NCBI RefSeq assembly: GCF_006829085.1 | Contig: NZ_BJTC01000001.1 | Coordinates: 504,500-568,499 of the forward strand | DNA length: 64,000 bases | Source: Chryseobacterium sp. ON_d1 | Lineage (GTDB): Bacteria > Bacteroidota > Bacteroidia > Flavobacteriales > Weeksellaceae | Direction of reading: 5' to 3' | Shown here: positions 1 to 10,200 of the stretch, in pieces | Layout of the letters: each line of letters opens with the position of its first letter | How positions within the stretch are numbered: position 1 is the stretch's first letter | The notes under the pieces: model-generated | Told to the model about the DNA's origin: nothing | What the model saw: only the letters and a program-made list of their open reading frames with translations | The model's database searches: none | Program-made: the position numbers and the translations under genes

Positions 1-555
1 TACTCCGGCACGGCTTCCGGCCCAGCCATGAATAAGGTAGGAATTGCCGTCTTCATCCCAGAAAGGACAGGAATCAATCAAACCTTTTCCTTCCATCACC
101 AACACGGGTTTTTCCCAAATTCCCAGAGGATCTTTAGTTTTTACCATATAAATTCCGAAATCCGGATCACCCCAGTAAATGTAAAATTCTCCTTTATGAA
201 ATCTGATGCTGGGCGCCCAAACACCATCGCCTCTTTTGGGGGTTGAAAAGTGTTCAAGAGGTAAGATATCCTGAATGGCATAATTAACCAGTTTCCAGTT
301 GATCATATCTTTGGAATGTAGAACAGGCAGTCCGGGAGCTTCGTTGAAACTGGAGGCTGTCATATAATAGTCATTTCCCACACGAATCACGTCCGGATCT
401 GAATAATCTGCATATAAAACGGGGTTTCTGTAGCTTTTCCCCTGGTCGGCAGTCCATACTTCCGAAACATAGTTTTTCTCCTGTGCCTGAAGATAGGTGG
501 AAGCAGCCGAAAAGGCAGTAAGGAAAATGATATTTAAAATACTTTTTGTCTCCAT
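1..555 (-). CDS. GH43 family glycoside hydrolase, 3' end outside the window
   Basis: This frame is open to the left edge, so only the first 185 residues are seen. A signal peptide ends near LQAQ (residues 22-25). The mature start reads YRNPVLYADYSDPDVIRVG, with the DPD aspartate (about residue 53) typical of the GH43 catalytic base. GVWAPSIRFHKGEFYIYWG and WDEDGNSYLIHG, the region of the second conserved acid, follow. The spacing fits a beta-xylosidase or arabinofuranosidase of GH43 (perhaps subfamily 12). It is the distal gene of the pectin arm and probably trims neutral side chains from pectin. Substrate is inferred from context. The start is the ATG at 555, followed directly by a signal sequence. 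Confidence 0.85.
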   Translation of the reverse strand, partial: METKSILNIIFLTAFSAASTYLQAQEKNYVSEVWTADQGKSYRNPVLYADYSDPDVIRVGNDYYMTASSFNEAPGLPVLHSKDMINWKLVNYAIQDILPLEHFSTPKRGDGVWAPSIRFHKGEFYIYWGDPDFGIYMVKTKDPLGIWEKPVLVMEGKGLIDSCPFWDEDGNSYLIHGWAGSRAGV

Positions 556-588
556 ACAATCACATTATACTTTACCTCAATCCTTTTT

Positions 589-1842
589 TTATTTTTCAAA
601 TTCTAAACAGGCAAGAATAAACGGACCTGTTCCTTTTGGATCATTGGAGCGGACTTCTTCATTCACATAATATTCGTAAGAACCGCTTCTGTAGGGTGTT
701 CCGCCCAAGCCTGCCACGGCACAGCATTTATTTAAGCTGACAATGCCGTTTTCATCTACTGTTATCAGGTTTTTGATAATGCCGTCGTATCCTTTTTTTG
801 CATAGGCTTTATACGATTTGGGTAAATATCCTTTGTTGACGGACTTTATCATGGTGTACACAAACATAGATGAGCCTGTTGCTTCCAGATAGTTACCCTT
901 TTCTCCTCCTTTATCCAATACCTGATACCACAGTCCTGTCCTGGAATCCTGAACTTTGATAACGGCATCACAGTAAGATTTCAGGTAGGTAAATAATTTT
1001 GCTCTTCCCGGATGGTTTTGAGGCAGATAATCCAGTACATCTACGATAGCCATTCCGTACCAGCCCATTGCTCTTGACCAGAAATTGGGGGAAAGCCCGG
1101 TTTCTTTATTCGCCCATTGCTGTTCTCTGCTTTCGTCCCAGGCATGATAGAGCAGTCCCGTTTTTTTATCCAAAAGATGTTTCTGAATCAGTTCAAACTG
1201 ATTGATGATATCGTTATAAGCTTTTTCAGCTTCTTCTCCTTTTGAAAAATCATGGGTATAATGAGCATAAAAAGGTTCTCCCATGTATAATCCGTCCAGC
1301 CACATCTGGTTGGGATAAATTTTCTTGTGCCAGAAACCGCCTTCGGAAGTTCTGGGCTGACCGTCAATCTGGGAACGAAGAGTTTGCAGGGCTTTTAAAT
1401 ATTTGTCCTTTTTCTCCTGCTGATAAAGGTAAAGAAGAACATTTCCACAATTCAGCATATCAATGTTGTATTTGGAAAGATCGTAAGAAATAATGCTTCC
1501 GTCTTCTTTCACCATGGTGTCACCAAAGGTTGTGATATACCTGTAATACTCTTTGTTTCCGGTTTTTTCAAACAGTCTTTCGGCTCCTTCCAGAACGATG
1601 GCTGTGGGATAGCTCCATTTGGGTGCTTTGTTGTAATCCAGCATCCATGCCTGAGGAAATCGTTGTATCTCAGAAAGAAGCATTCTTTCAGACCATGGAA
1701 GTTTGGCTGAGATTTTTCCGTTTACCGCTGAATGTATTTCGGATGAAGAATTTGGCAATGGTTGTTGTGCACAGGAAAAAAAAAGTCCTGAACATACTGC
1801 TGCCAATGCATAGATTGTCATAGAATTATTAATAAAGTTCAT
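589..1842 (-). CDS. GH105 unsaturated rhamnogalacturonyl/galacturonyl hydrolase, lipoprotein
   Basis: 417 residues. The N-terminus has a lipoprotein-type signal ending FFSC (Cys24). The rest is an alpha/alpha-barrel hydrolase of the YteR/RhiN family. MWLDGLYMGEPF contains Asp183, matching the catalytic Asp of YteR, and NFWSRAMGWYGMAIVDVLDYLP and LEATGSSMFVYTMIKSV are family signatures. The enzyme removes the 4,5-unsaturated uronate that pectin lyases leave at the non-reducing end, feeding KduI in the cytoplasm. It lies 11 bases after the DUF4861 gene and is probably co-transcribed with it. Whether it prefers rhamnogalacturonan or homogalacturonan products cannot be read from sequence. Confidence 0.9.
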   Translation of the reverse strand: MNFINNSMTIYALAAVCSGLFFSCAQQPLPNSSSEIHSAVNGKISAKLPWSERMLLSEIQRFPQAWMLDYNKAPKWSYPTAIVLEGAERLFEKTGNKEYYRYITTFGDTMVKEDGSIISYDLSKYNIDMLNCGNVLLYLYQQEKKDKYLKALQTLRSQIDGQPRTSEGGFWHKKIYPNQMWLDGLYMGEPFYAHYTHDFSKGEEAEKAYNDIINQFELIQKHLLDKKTGLLYHAWDESREQQWANKETGLSPNFWSRAMGWYGMAIVDVLDYLPQNHPGRAKLFTYLKSYCDAVIKVQDSRTGLWYQVLDKGGEKGNYLEATGSSMFVYTMIKSVNKGYLPKSYKAYAKKGYDGIIKNLITVDENGIVSLNKCCAVAGLGGTPYRSGSYEYYVNEEVRSNDPKGTGPFILACLEFEK

Positions 1843-1853
1843 GCTTTTAAACT

Positions 1854-2849
1854 TTAAAGTTGTTGGGTTTTATCCAGAGTATCCAGTTTTTTATCCAGAT
1901 CCTGGTAGAAAGCGTCTTCGGTGGTTATGCCGTTGGGTTCCTGTGACCAGGCTCCTAAAAAGTAATAAGATACATTTTTTGTCTTTTTGAAAATGATCGT
2001 ATGGGTAGATTTCGTCTTTACATATTGATCAAAACTTTCAATAGGATAGAAGACTGCCATTCCCAGATTGTCTTCTTTTTTGGCTAAAGTTTGCGGCCCA
2101 TAAGTCGCAATATAGCCCCATTTTTTATTCTTACTGATTCCCTGTTTCAAGGGAATATCTTTAAAAGCAACGATTCCCGTACATAACCCTGAAAGGCTGC
2201 TGCTTAGGGTAAGGTCTACTTTTACGAAACGGTCTTTAGGGAAAATAGTAAGCTTTGACTGCAGATCTACCGGATTACCCCAGGTTTTCCAGCTTTTGTA
2301 ATCAATAGTGGCATAAGACCGGTCTTTTTCATTCACCACTTTTGCGGTAGTCTTTTTTACGATTTTAAAAGTTTCAACATAATCATTCTGCTCATCATAT
2401 CTTCCATAAGACCCGATTCCGATGGTACGGCCGGACTTCAGGATATCCTGTCCCCACGGAGCATCATGATGATAGGATTCAAAACCATCCTGACCAACTT
2501 CCTGTAATACCGGAGTGGTTACTTTTTTACCAAAAATATCCGTAGCATTTCTCCAGTCCAGATAGAGCCTGTAGCCGATCTGATTGTTTTCCAGGCCAAT
2601 TCCTTCATATCTGATATATGAGGAGTGATCTGTATGGGCTTCCGGCAGGGTAAGTTCCTCAACATTTTTAAAAGTTCCGCCAATGTATTGATTGCCTTCC
2701 CATTGGCCGCCTTCTTTTACGGAAAGTTCCGCATAGGAAAATGGAGCCTTAGGGTTTTTCTTACTGTTTTCATTTACAGAAGTCTGTGCTGAAAGGGTTG
2801 AACTGATAAAAGCTCCTGCAATACATATTGTAAATAAGCTGAATTTCAT
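1854..2849 (-). CDS. DUF4861 family secreted protein of the pectin locus
   Basis: 331 residues from the ATG at 2849. A longer frame could only begin at a TTG (2882), while the ATG opens straight into a signal peptide (MKFSLFTICIAGAF, cleavage near SAQ). The body reads YAELSVKEGGQWEGNQYIGG, YEGIGLENNQIGYRLYLDWRNATDIFGKK and HHDAPWGQDILKSGRTIGIGSYG, the pattern I recognise as DUF4861. I know of no firmly established activity for this family. It sits between a pectate lyase and a GH105 hydrolase, so a carbohydrate-active role in pectin breakdown is likely but inferred. Conserved Asp, His, Glu and Trp residues in the GQDGFESYHHDAPWG region would suit a sugar-binding or catalytic cleft. Confidence 0.75.
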   Translation of the reverse strand: MKFSLFTICIAGAFISSTLSAQTSVNENSKKNPKAPFSYAELSVKEGGQWEGNQYIGGTFKNVEELTLPEAHTDHSSYIRYEGIGLENNQIGYRLYLDWRNATDIFGKKVTTPVLQEVGQDGFESYHHDAPWGQDILKSGRTIGIGSYGRYDEQNDYVETFKIVKKTTAKVVNEKDRSYATIDYKSWKTWGNPVDLQSKLTIFPKDRFVKVDLTLSSSLSGLCTGIVAFKDIPLKQGISKNKKWGYIATYGPQTLAKKEDNLGMAVFYPIESFDQYVKTKSTHTIIFKKTKNVSYYFLGAWSQEPNGITTEDAFYQDLDKKLDTLDKTQQL

Positions 2850-2898
2850 ACTTTTTCTTATTAGTTTACCGATTTGTAACAAAGAGTTGTCATGGTTA

Positions 2899-4314
2899 TT
2901 AGCGTTGTTTATCGGTTATTTCACTCACGATATCATTGAAGTATACTTCAATATTGTCATAATTTTTATCCAGATCTCTACCATTGGCATTGGCGGATTT
3001 TGGTTCTAAATGTTGTCTGATTTCCCACGCATCAGGCATTCCGTCGTTATCTGAATCGGGGAGTGGTCTTTCCTTCCTTAGATTTGGAAATCCACCAACG
3101 TCTTCCTGAGAGTCGATGATTCCATTTGTACTCCCTTTTGATCCTGCATAAGTAAAACTTCCGGTTTCGATGTCCTTTATAACATGAAGATCAACAGAAT
3201 CACGGATGAGGCTTGCTCCTCCGTATTGTAAAGTTTTATCATATGCTTCCTGTGCAGAATGGGTGATGATATTATTTTCAATATTGTGAGGCTGATTGAT
3301 CCTGATGGCGTTTTTATCCTTTTCTGTCAGGTTGTAAGAAGGCTTCATCTGATTAAAAACACCTTCTTTCCAATTGTCTTTAGTTGCTTCAGGGCATCCT
3401 TCCATGATATTTCCATGGATGTAGTATTTCCCCCAGATATCATAAACTTCTGTTTTTGGATTTTCATTTTTGTCGATGGCGACAATCCGCTGTCTGGTGA
3501 TGGTGGCAGGCCCTGGTTTGTAATAATTGTTGATGATATTGACGTTCATCCCTTCGCCTCCGTATAGGCTGTTATGCCCCCAGTTGTAGATCACATTATT
3601 CCTGAAATCTGTCAGGTCGGTGAGAGCAGATCTACTTCCTGCATATTCGCCTAGCCGTGGATTCCTGCTGTCGTGGTGAGCATATATATTGTGATGGAAT
3701 GATGCCCATTTACCTCCGGCAATTCCCCCATAACCATGAGCTCCTTTCTGATGGAAGCTGTTTCTGAGGCTTTCCGCAATAATGCACCATTGCAGGGTTG
3801 TATTTTCGTTGGCGTAGATGGAAACGGTTTCGTCTGTGGACCAGCTCATTGAGCAATGATCTACCATCAGATTTTTGATAAATCTGGCTCCCAAGGCATC
3901 ACCTTCATATTTTTTCTGATCTCCCATTCTGAATCTCAGATAACGGATAATAACATTGTCGGCTGCTACAAATGTTTCATAGTTGGCAACGGTAATACCG
4001 TCTCCGGGAGCGGTTTGCCCTGCAATGGTGACATTGCCTTCTTTTATTTTTAAAGGAGACTCAAGATAGATGGTTCCGCTGGTTTTAAAAACAATATATC
4101 TCGGCCCTTTCTGATTCAGGGCATATCTTAATGTTCCTTCAGAATGATCATCTTTCAGATTGGTTACGAAATAGACCTTTCCGCCACGACCTCCCGTTGT
4201 GAATCTTCCAAAACCTTCAGCACCAGGAAAGCTCAGGACTTCCTGCGCGTGGTTCAGCGGAGAAATACTGCATGCAATTCCTGTAGCGAATAGTCTGATG
4301 AAACCTTTTATCAT
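2899..4314 (-). CDS. PL1 family pectate lyase, secreted
   Basis: 471 residues with a signal peptide ending near NHAQ. The mature protein begins LSFPGAEGFGRFTTGGRGGKVYFVTNL, typical of Bacteroidota PL1 lyases. Parallel beta-helix repeats follow: GNVTIAGQTAPGDGITV, VIIRYLRFRMGD, NLMVDHCSMSWSTDE and HHNIYAHHDSRNPRLGE, the last carrying Arg in the catalytic region. Near the C-terminus DSDNDGMPDAWE is a calcium-binding thrombospondin-3-like loop. The enzyme should cut de-esterified polygalacturonate by beta-elimination, giving unsaturated oligogalacturonides, after the CE8 esterase encoded just upstream. Start ATG follows a 31-base gap from CE8. Confidence 0.9.
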   Translation of the reverse strand: MIKGFIRLFATGIACSISPLNHAQEVLSFPGAEGFGRFTTGGRGGKVYFVTNLKDDHSEGTLRYALNQKGPRYIVFKTSGTIYLESPLKIKEGNVTIAGQTAPGDGITVANYETFVAADNVIIRYLRFRMGDQKKYEGDALGARFIKNLMVDHCSMSWSTDETVSIYANENTTLQWCIIAESLRNSFHQKGAHGYGGIAGGKWASFHHNIYAHHDSRNPRLGEYAGSRSALTDLTDFRNNVIYNWGHNSLYGGEGMNVNIINNYYKPGPATITRQRIVAIDKNENPKTEVYDIWGKYYIHGNIMEGCPEATKDNWKEGVFNQMKPSYNLTEKDKNAIRINQPHNIENNIITHSAQEAYDKTLQYGGASLIRDSVDLHVIKDIETGSFTYAGSKGSTNGIIDSQEDVGGFPNLRKERPLPDSDNDGMPDAWEIRQHLEPKSANANGRDLDKNYDNIEVYFNDIVSEITDKQR

Positions 4315-4345
4315 AATTGAAGATTCTTATTAACCTGGATTTGAA

Positions 4346-5368
4346 TTATTGTAAGTTTTTTTTAGCATTCCAGCTATCCTTGCCTCTAAGGATATTATCT
4401 GCCGTATATTTTTTTCTTTCCTGCTGGGTCAGCTGATGTGACCATGAAACTCTCTGGACGGCATTGGCTCCTGGGCCATGGGAGTTGCTTTCTGCATAAA
4501 ATGTTGTCTTTTCAGCTTCCGGTTTGCTCCAATTGTGCCAGCCTTCAGATTTTATGGAGGAATTAAGCTCACAATCAATATACACTGTTTTAGCAAAAGG
4601 TCTCCACGGCCTTCCAAGATACACCGAATGTTCTTTTGCATTTCCTGTAATTTTAGAATTGATAAAAACAAATCCAAACTCATTTTCCTGTGGAGTAGAA
4701 GCGGCTGTAACGTAACTTGCTGTTTCTTTGGAATAAATGACACAGTTTTCAAAAACGGCTGTTCCTGCCCCGAAAATATAATCGGTAGTGCCTTCTATAT
4801 AACAGTTTTTAAAATAATTTCTTGACGGTTTTGTCTTATCCTGAAGATCCTGAGCTCCTTTCAGATATAAAGTATCCTGGTTTCCTAAAAATCTGCAGTT
4901 TTCAAAAGCAATCCTGTCACCTGAAGTCAATACTGCAACCGCCTGTCCGACTTTTCCTGAGCTGTTTTCAAATGAAATATTTTTAGCACTGAAATCATTG
5001 GAGTAAATAAATAGAGTAGACGAGCCTGTAGTTCCGATTTCCTTTCCTTCGGCATTTTTTTTAGAAGCAAAATCATCATAAGTAATGATTGTTTTTTCAG
5101 GATTTTCGCCTTCCAGAAAAAGAGCTCCTTTCGATTCAGGAATAACAATTTTTTCTTTATAAACTCCTGCTTTAATAACAATTTTTGTCCTCAGAGAAGA
5201 ATTGTTGTCAACGGCATCTATCGCTTGCTGAACGGTTGTGAAGTCGCCTTTTCCGTCTTTCGAAACCACGATGGTTTTATCTCTGGTCTGGAAAGAAAGA
5301 AGGGTACATACAGCAATTAAAAAAGCAGAAAACAGCATACAGTTTCTAAAAAAGATAGAATATCTCAT
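4346..5368 (-). CDS. CE8 pectin methylesterase
   Basis: 340 residues with an N-terminal hydrophobic segment (about 8-25) that may be a signal or an anchor. The beta-helix carries all CE8 landmarks: GNQDTLYLKG (Asp165), GTTDYIFGAG (Asp196) and YLGRPWRPF (Arg253), the two aspartates and arginine of the pectinesterase active site. It removes methyl esters from homogalacturonan so that the neighbouring PL1 lyase can act. It follows susD with an 80-base gap on the same strand and belongs to the same arm. No key residue is missing and the length is normal. Confidence 0.93.
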   Translation of the reverse strand: MRYSIFFRNCMLFSAFLIAVCTLLSFQTRDKTIVVSKDGKGDFTTVQQAIDAVDNNSSLRTKIVIKAGVYKEKIVIPESKGALFLEGENPEKTIITYDDFASKKNAEGKEIGTTGSSTLFIYSNDFSAKNISFENSSGKVGQAVAVLTSGDRIAFENCRFLGNQDTLYLKGAQDLQDKTKPSRNYFKNCYIEGTTDYIFGAGTAVFENCVIYSKETASYVTAASTPQENEFGFVFINSKITGNAKEHSVYLGRPWRPFAKTVYIDCELNSSIKSEGWHNWSKPEAEKTTFYAESNSHGPGANAVQRVSWSHQLTQQERKKYTADNILRGKDSWNAKKNLQ

Positions 5369-5448
5369 AAAGCATTTTGGTTTAAAATACAGACTGCTTT
5401 CCTGGGGAATACAGCCTGTATCTTGATATGAATGTAAAATTAAACTGT

Positions 5449-7284
5449 CTAGTATCCGTAATCCTGGGTAAGATTATAATTTGAATTGATCACGTCCAGT
5501 GCTATAGGAAGAAGTTCCTTTTTATTAGGCTGGAAATAATAGGCATAACTTTTCACCGGATCTCCGTTGATGTAAGGCTGTGTCATGGCAAGTCTCCAGT
5601 TGATTTTTGTATATCCTGAAGGCGTGGCAACACTCTGGTTAGGATTGTAGAAAACGTCAGCTTTGTTGATTCCATTCACATACAGATCCATATCCAGTAC
5701 ATTTTGCTGTGCTGTTTTTGTCGGAACATAATTGACAACGGTTGATGCCGGTTTTTTATAAAAGATATATTCTGGAACGTTGGCATAAGCTCCTGTACCG
5801 TTCATGAAATCTGTTAATTTCTGTCTGGTTTCATTGATCTTTGTTTCCAGAAGATTCCAGCGGATCAGGTCGTATTTTCTCAACCCTTCACCTCCGAATT
5901 CCAGCAGTCTTTCCTGTACAATATAATTAAAGAATGCGTTTTTAGAAGTCGGAATTGTTCCTACCTGGCCTAAATTTCCCGCGTATGCTCTCTGTCTTAC
6001 AGCCATTACCGCATCAATAGCTTCCTGAGATGGTCCGCTGTGAAGTTCATTATCTGCTTCCGCAAACATTAGTAAAATATCGGCATATCTCAACAATGGC
6101 CAGTCTATCCCTAAATTCTGTGAAGTTCCTGTAATACTGGTCCATGATTTTCTGAATTTCCCGTCATTCCAGTTGATGGAGGTCTGAAGATCTTCCTGCT
6201 TGCTGGTGCTTACTCTAAAGATGGCAACATTGACGTCTCTTCTCAGGTCATATTTGCTGAATTCATAGAAATAAGTGGGTATCGCACTGATTCCGCCTGC
6301 TGATTTCCAGTCTGAGTCATCATGTCTTAATCCGTTATAATAACCAATCTTTGAATCTGTTCTTGAGTTCCCTCCAAACGCTCCGATGGCAAAAATAACT
6401 TCATTCGTTGTATCCTGACTGTTGGTATGCAGGGATCTGAAAAGCCCTTCATAACTAGGATTTAATTTATGCTGCCCGGAATTGATGATTTCTTTACATT
6501 CATCATAAGCAATCTGATAATATTTTTGAGGATTAGTACCCTGTACCATCAGTTGAGGACTTCTTCTGAGAGAATATCCGGCTCTTGCCAAAGCAATTCT
6601 CGCTCTTAATCCTTTTACCGCAGCCTTTGATAATCTTTGAGCCGTGGTGCCTCCTTCTGATTTCCAAGGCACTAAAGCAGATGCCTTTGCAAGATCTTCC
6701 AGCATCTGATCATAGATAATGTCACGATCGGTTTTAGGCAGATATACTGAAGGAAGATCTGCTGAAGGACGGTCCTGGAAAGGAACATCACCCCAGTTTT
6801 TAATAAGATCATAGTAGAACAGTGCTCTTAAGGTCAATGCTTCTCCAAGATAACGGTCCATCAGCTTTTTATCAGCTGCGGATCCGGTTTGATAAACAGG
6901 GGAAAGGGGAATATTTTTAATCACAAGATTAGCTCTTTCAATACCCGTGTACGTATCCAGAAAAGGTCTTAACAATTCTGTATTGGTGGGAACTGCTCCA
7001 AAGCAGCTTACACCTCTTCGGTCATTGGCGTTGTAGTCTCCTGATGTCCTGAAATCGTCTCCTGACTGGGAAAGGATAAGGTTCATTCTCTGTCCATAGG
7101 TATTGTCACCCATAGCACTGTTATAAACTCCCACAAGCGCAGCAAAAGTATCCGGTGCTGAGTCGAACTGTTGTTTTTCTGCGGTATTGGAAAGGTTTTC
7201 TACCTCTAAATAGTCGCTGCATGAGTTCAGGGTCATCGCGCAGAAAAGAGATAAGAAAAGGCTTGCAAATTTATTTTTGTTCAT
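5449..7284 (-). CDS. SusD/RagB family starch-binding-like lipoprotein
   Basis: 611 residues. The lipoprotein signal ends LNSC (Cys22), followed by SDYLEVEN, a usual SusD beginning. TPR-like helices run through the middle (ALTLRALFYYDLIKNWGDVPF), and the C-terminal half has the SusD hallmark LGIDWPLLRYADILLMFAEADNEL and LLEFGGEGLRKYDLIRWNLL. It is the surface glycan-binding lid of the SusC channel encoded 10 bases upstream, presumably for oligogalacturonides. Ligand assignment rests on the pectinase neighbours. Confidence 0.95.
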   Translation of the reverse strand: MNKNKFASLFLSLFCAMTLNSCSDYLEVENLSNTAEKQQFDSAPDTFAALVGVYNSAMGDNTYGQRMNLILSQSGDDFRTSGDYNANDRRGVSCFGAVPTNTELLRPFLDTYTGIERANLVIKNIPLSPVYQTGSAADKKLMDRYLGEALTLRALFYYDLIKNWGDVPFQDRPSADLPSVYLPKTDRDIIYDQMLEDLAKASALVPWKSEGGTTAQRLSKAAVKGLRARIALARAGYSLRRSPQLMVQGTNPQKYYQIAYDECKEIINSGQHKLNPSYEGLFRSLHTNSQDTTNEVIFAIGAFGGNSRTDSKIGYYNGLRHDDSDWKSAGGISAIPTYFYEFSKYDLRRDVNVAIFRVSTSKQEDLQTSINWNDGKFRKSWTSITGTSQNLGIDWPLLRYADILLMFAEADNELHSGPSQEAIDAVMAVRQRAYAGNLGQVGTIPTSKNAFFNYIVQERLLEFGGEGLRKYDLIRWNLLETKINETRQKLTDFMNGTGAYANVPEYIFYKKPASTVVNYVPTKTAQQNVLDMDLYVNGINKADVFYNPNQSVATPSGYTKINWRLAMTQPYINGDPVKSYAYYFQPNKKELLPIALDVINSNYNLTQDYGY

Positions 7285-7294
7285 AGCGTTCGTT

Positions 7295-10200
7295 TTAGAA
7301 AGTGATATCTACTCCTGATAAGATGAATCGGCTTCTTGGGTAAGCTGAATAATCAACTCCCGGAGTTAATGGGTTTCTTCTTGTATTGGCTTCCGGATCA
7401 AATCCTGAATAGCCGGTAATCGTAAATAAATTATTCACAGTAGCATACAGTCTCAGGTTTTTAACTCCGATGGCTTCCAGAGATCCTTTGGGAAGGCTGT
7501 ATCCTATGGTCAGGTTATTCAGTCTTAAGAAAGAACCGTCTTCAATCGCATAAGAATGCAGAAAGTATGCTCCTGCAGGTGGAGTCCACATCGTTGTATT
7601 GGCATTCAGAGCTGCAAGGGCGGTTGGGTCGGTTACTTTATTTCCCGCATTGTCAAACCATCTCCAACGGTCTGCCACTTCAGCCAGCATATTGTTATCT
7701 TTATACAGATATTGAGTTGTATATTCTACTTTGTTGGCATTATACACCTTATTTCCTATGGAGAAATTGAAAAGAAGGCTCATATCCCAGTTCTTATAGC
7801 GGAAGGTCTGGGTAAAACCACCGTAGAATTTAGGCTGTGCGCTTCCAAGGTCAGTCATGTCTTTACTGTCAATTACGCCGTCACCGTTAAGGTCCTGAAG
7901 TTTAAGATCCCCAGGCTGTACAGCTTTAGCGCCGTTGGCCACAGCAGCAGAACTTGCAATACCAGCTTTTAAAGTATAGAGCTGAGTGTCTGCATCATAG
8001 TTAAAATCACTCACCTCATACCTTCCCGCCGTAACATATCCCCAATATGTACCTACAGGTTTACCTACCTGTACCAGAAAGTCAAACAGGTTATTCTGCC
8101 ATCCGGAAGGGTAGTAGTAAGAATTGGAACTTGCAGAAGCATTGTTTCCTAAACTTTTGATTGTATTTCTGTTGGAAGAGATATTGGCATCAATTTTCCA
8201 TGAGAAATTTTCCTTATTGATAATAGTACTTCCCATTGATAATTCTATTCCTTTGTTTTCACTGCTTCCTGAATTCTGATATTGGAACTCATACCCCGAA
8301 GTCTGTGGTATTTTGGCCAGTAATAAAAGGTCCTTTGTATGCGTTTTGTAGACATCAATAGTACCATAAAGTCTTCCTTTAAATAAACCAAAGTCAAGAC
8401 CCGCATTATAAGAAGTTGCAGTCTCCCATCTCACGTTGGGGTTTGCCATGATATTTCCTGTTGTAGCACCGGGGGTAACACTGGTCCCGAAAGCATATCC
8501 ATAGTCTGAAGAAGAGGTGAAGAAAGTATCATATAAAAAGGCCCCGATTCTGTTATTTCCCGATTTTCCGTATCCTAAACGAAGTTTCAGTTCATTGACA
8601 AAATTGCTCTGTTTTAAGAAGTTTTCTTCTTTGATTTTCCATGCTAAAGAGGCCGCCGGGAAGTACCCCCACTGGTTGGGTCCAGGCTTGAATACGCTGG
8701 ATCCGTCAGCTCTCATGGATACTGTTGCAATATATTTATTATTATAGATATAGTTTACTCTTCCGAAGAAAGACGCAAGGCGGTCTACTTCTCTTGCTGT
8801 TTTAGGAGCATCCTGAATCATTCCTGATGGAGGAGAAGCCAGCTGTGAATTGGCAAATGCTTCCTGTGCTGTAGAAGATTTCGGGAACCATTTGATATTG
8901 ATAGACGTCGATTCTCCATCTGTTCTTACTGTTTCCTGGCCTGCCAGCAAATCCAACTTATGATTTCCAAATGCCCTTCTATAATTCAGGGTGTTGGTAT
9001 TAGTAATTCTTCTGGTTTGAGAATTGCTTAAAAATACTACAGGCTGATCATTATTCTGTCTTGCAAGGCTGGTCACCGGACCGGAAAACTGATTGACAAT
9101 CTGGTCTCTCTGCACATATCCGATAACACTTCGGAAAGTAAAGTCTTTACTGATTTTATAATCAAGCGTTGCATTCAGCAATAAATCGTTTCTTCCGCTT
9201 TCTTTTACTTCATCATTGGCCAGGAGTATCGGGTTGACAAGATTGGTCTGGTCTGCAAATAACGGATCAAAATCATCCACATTTACGGTAGAACCGCCTT
9301 CAAAAGGCTGATACCTCACGGCATTTCTCAGTCGGTTGGTGGTTTGCGAACCGGAAGCAGAGGTCCCGGCCCCATAAATCATTTGACGGCTGTAACGGGC
9401 ATTAAGGCCTATGCTCAGCTTTTTTGAAATATCATAATCGTACCTGAAGTTGGCCATATTTCGTTTGAATCCGGAACCGATCATGATTCCGTCTTCTTCC
9501 ACATTATTTAAAGTCAGGGAAAAGGCAGAATTTTCATTTCCGCCGGATAATGATACGTTATGGGTAAAGTTGAATGCCTCTCTTCCAAACAGCTTATCCT
9601 GCCAGTTTACATTCTTCACAGATTTATATTTATCCAGCTGGTCAAATGTTCCGTATCGGGTGTTGAAGGTTTCAATATCTTTCAGGTCTCCATTCTTGTA
9701 GTATTGTTCATACTGGTATAGTACATACTGATAAGGATCCAGAACACCTATTTTATTCTGAATGCTTCTTACGCCTACAAAACCATTATAATTGATCGTT
9801 GTCTTTCCTTTTTTACGGCCTCCTTTTGTTGTGATCAGAACAACACCGTTGGCTCCCCTTGACCCGAATATGGAGGTTGATGAAGCGTCTTTTAACACTT
9901 CAATTGATTCTATTTCCTTGGGAGATAAGATCGTCAGGGCATTATCCATCTGTACACCATCTACAATATAGAGTGGGGCATTGCTTTGGGTAATGGAGTT
10001 TCCACCGCGGATTACAATATCCACATCAGCTCCGGGAGATCCCTCACTCAGGGAAACCTGCACTCCGGCCAGTCTTCCCTGGATGGCTTCAGCAGCATTG
10101 GTGGACGGCATATCTTTAAGCGCTTCGCCTTTCACCGAAGAAACAGCGTTGGTAACATCTTTTTTAGAAACCTTTGTATATCCCACTAAAACCACATCAT

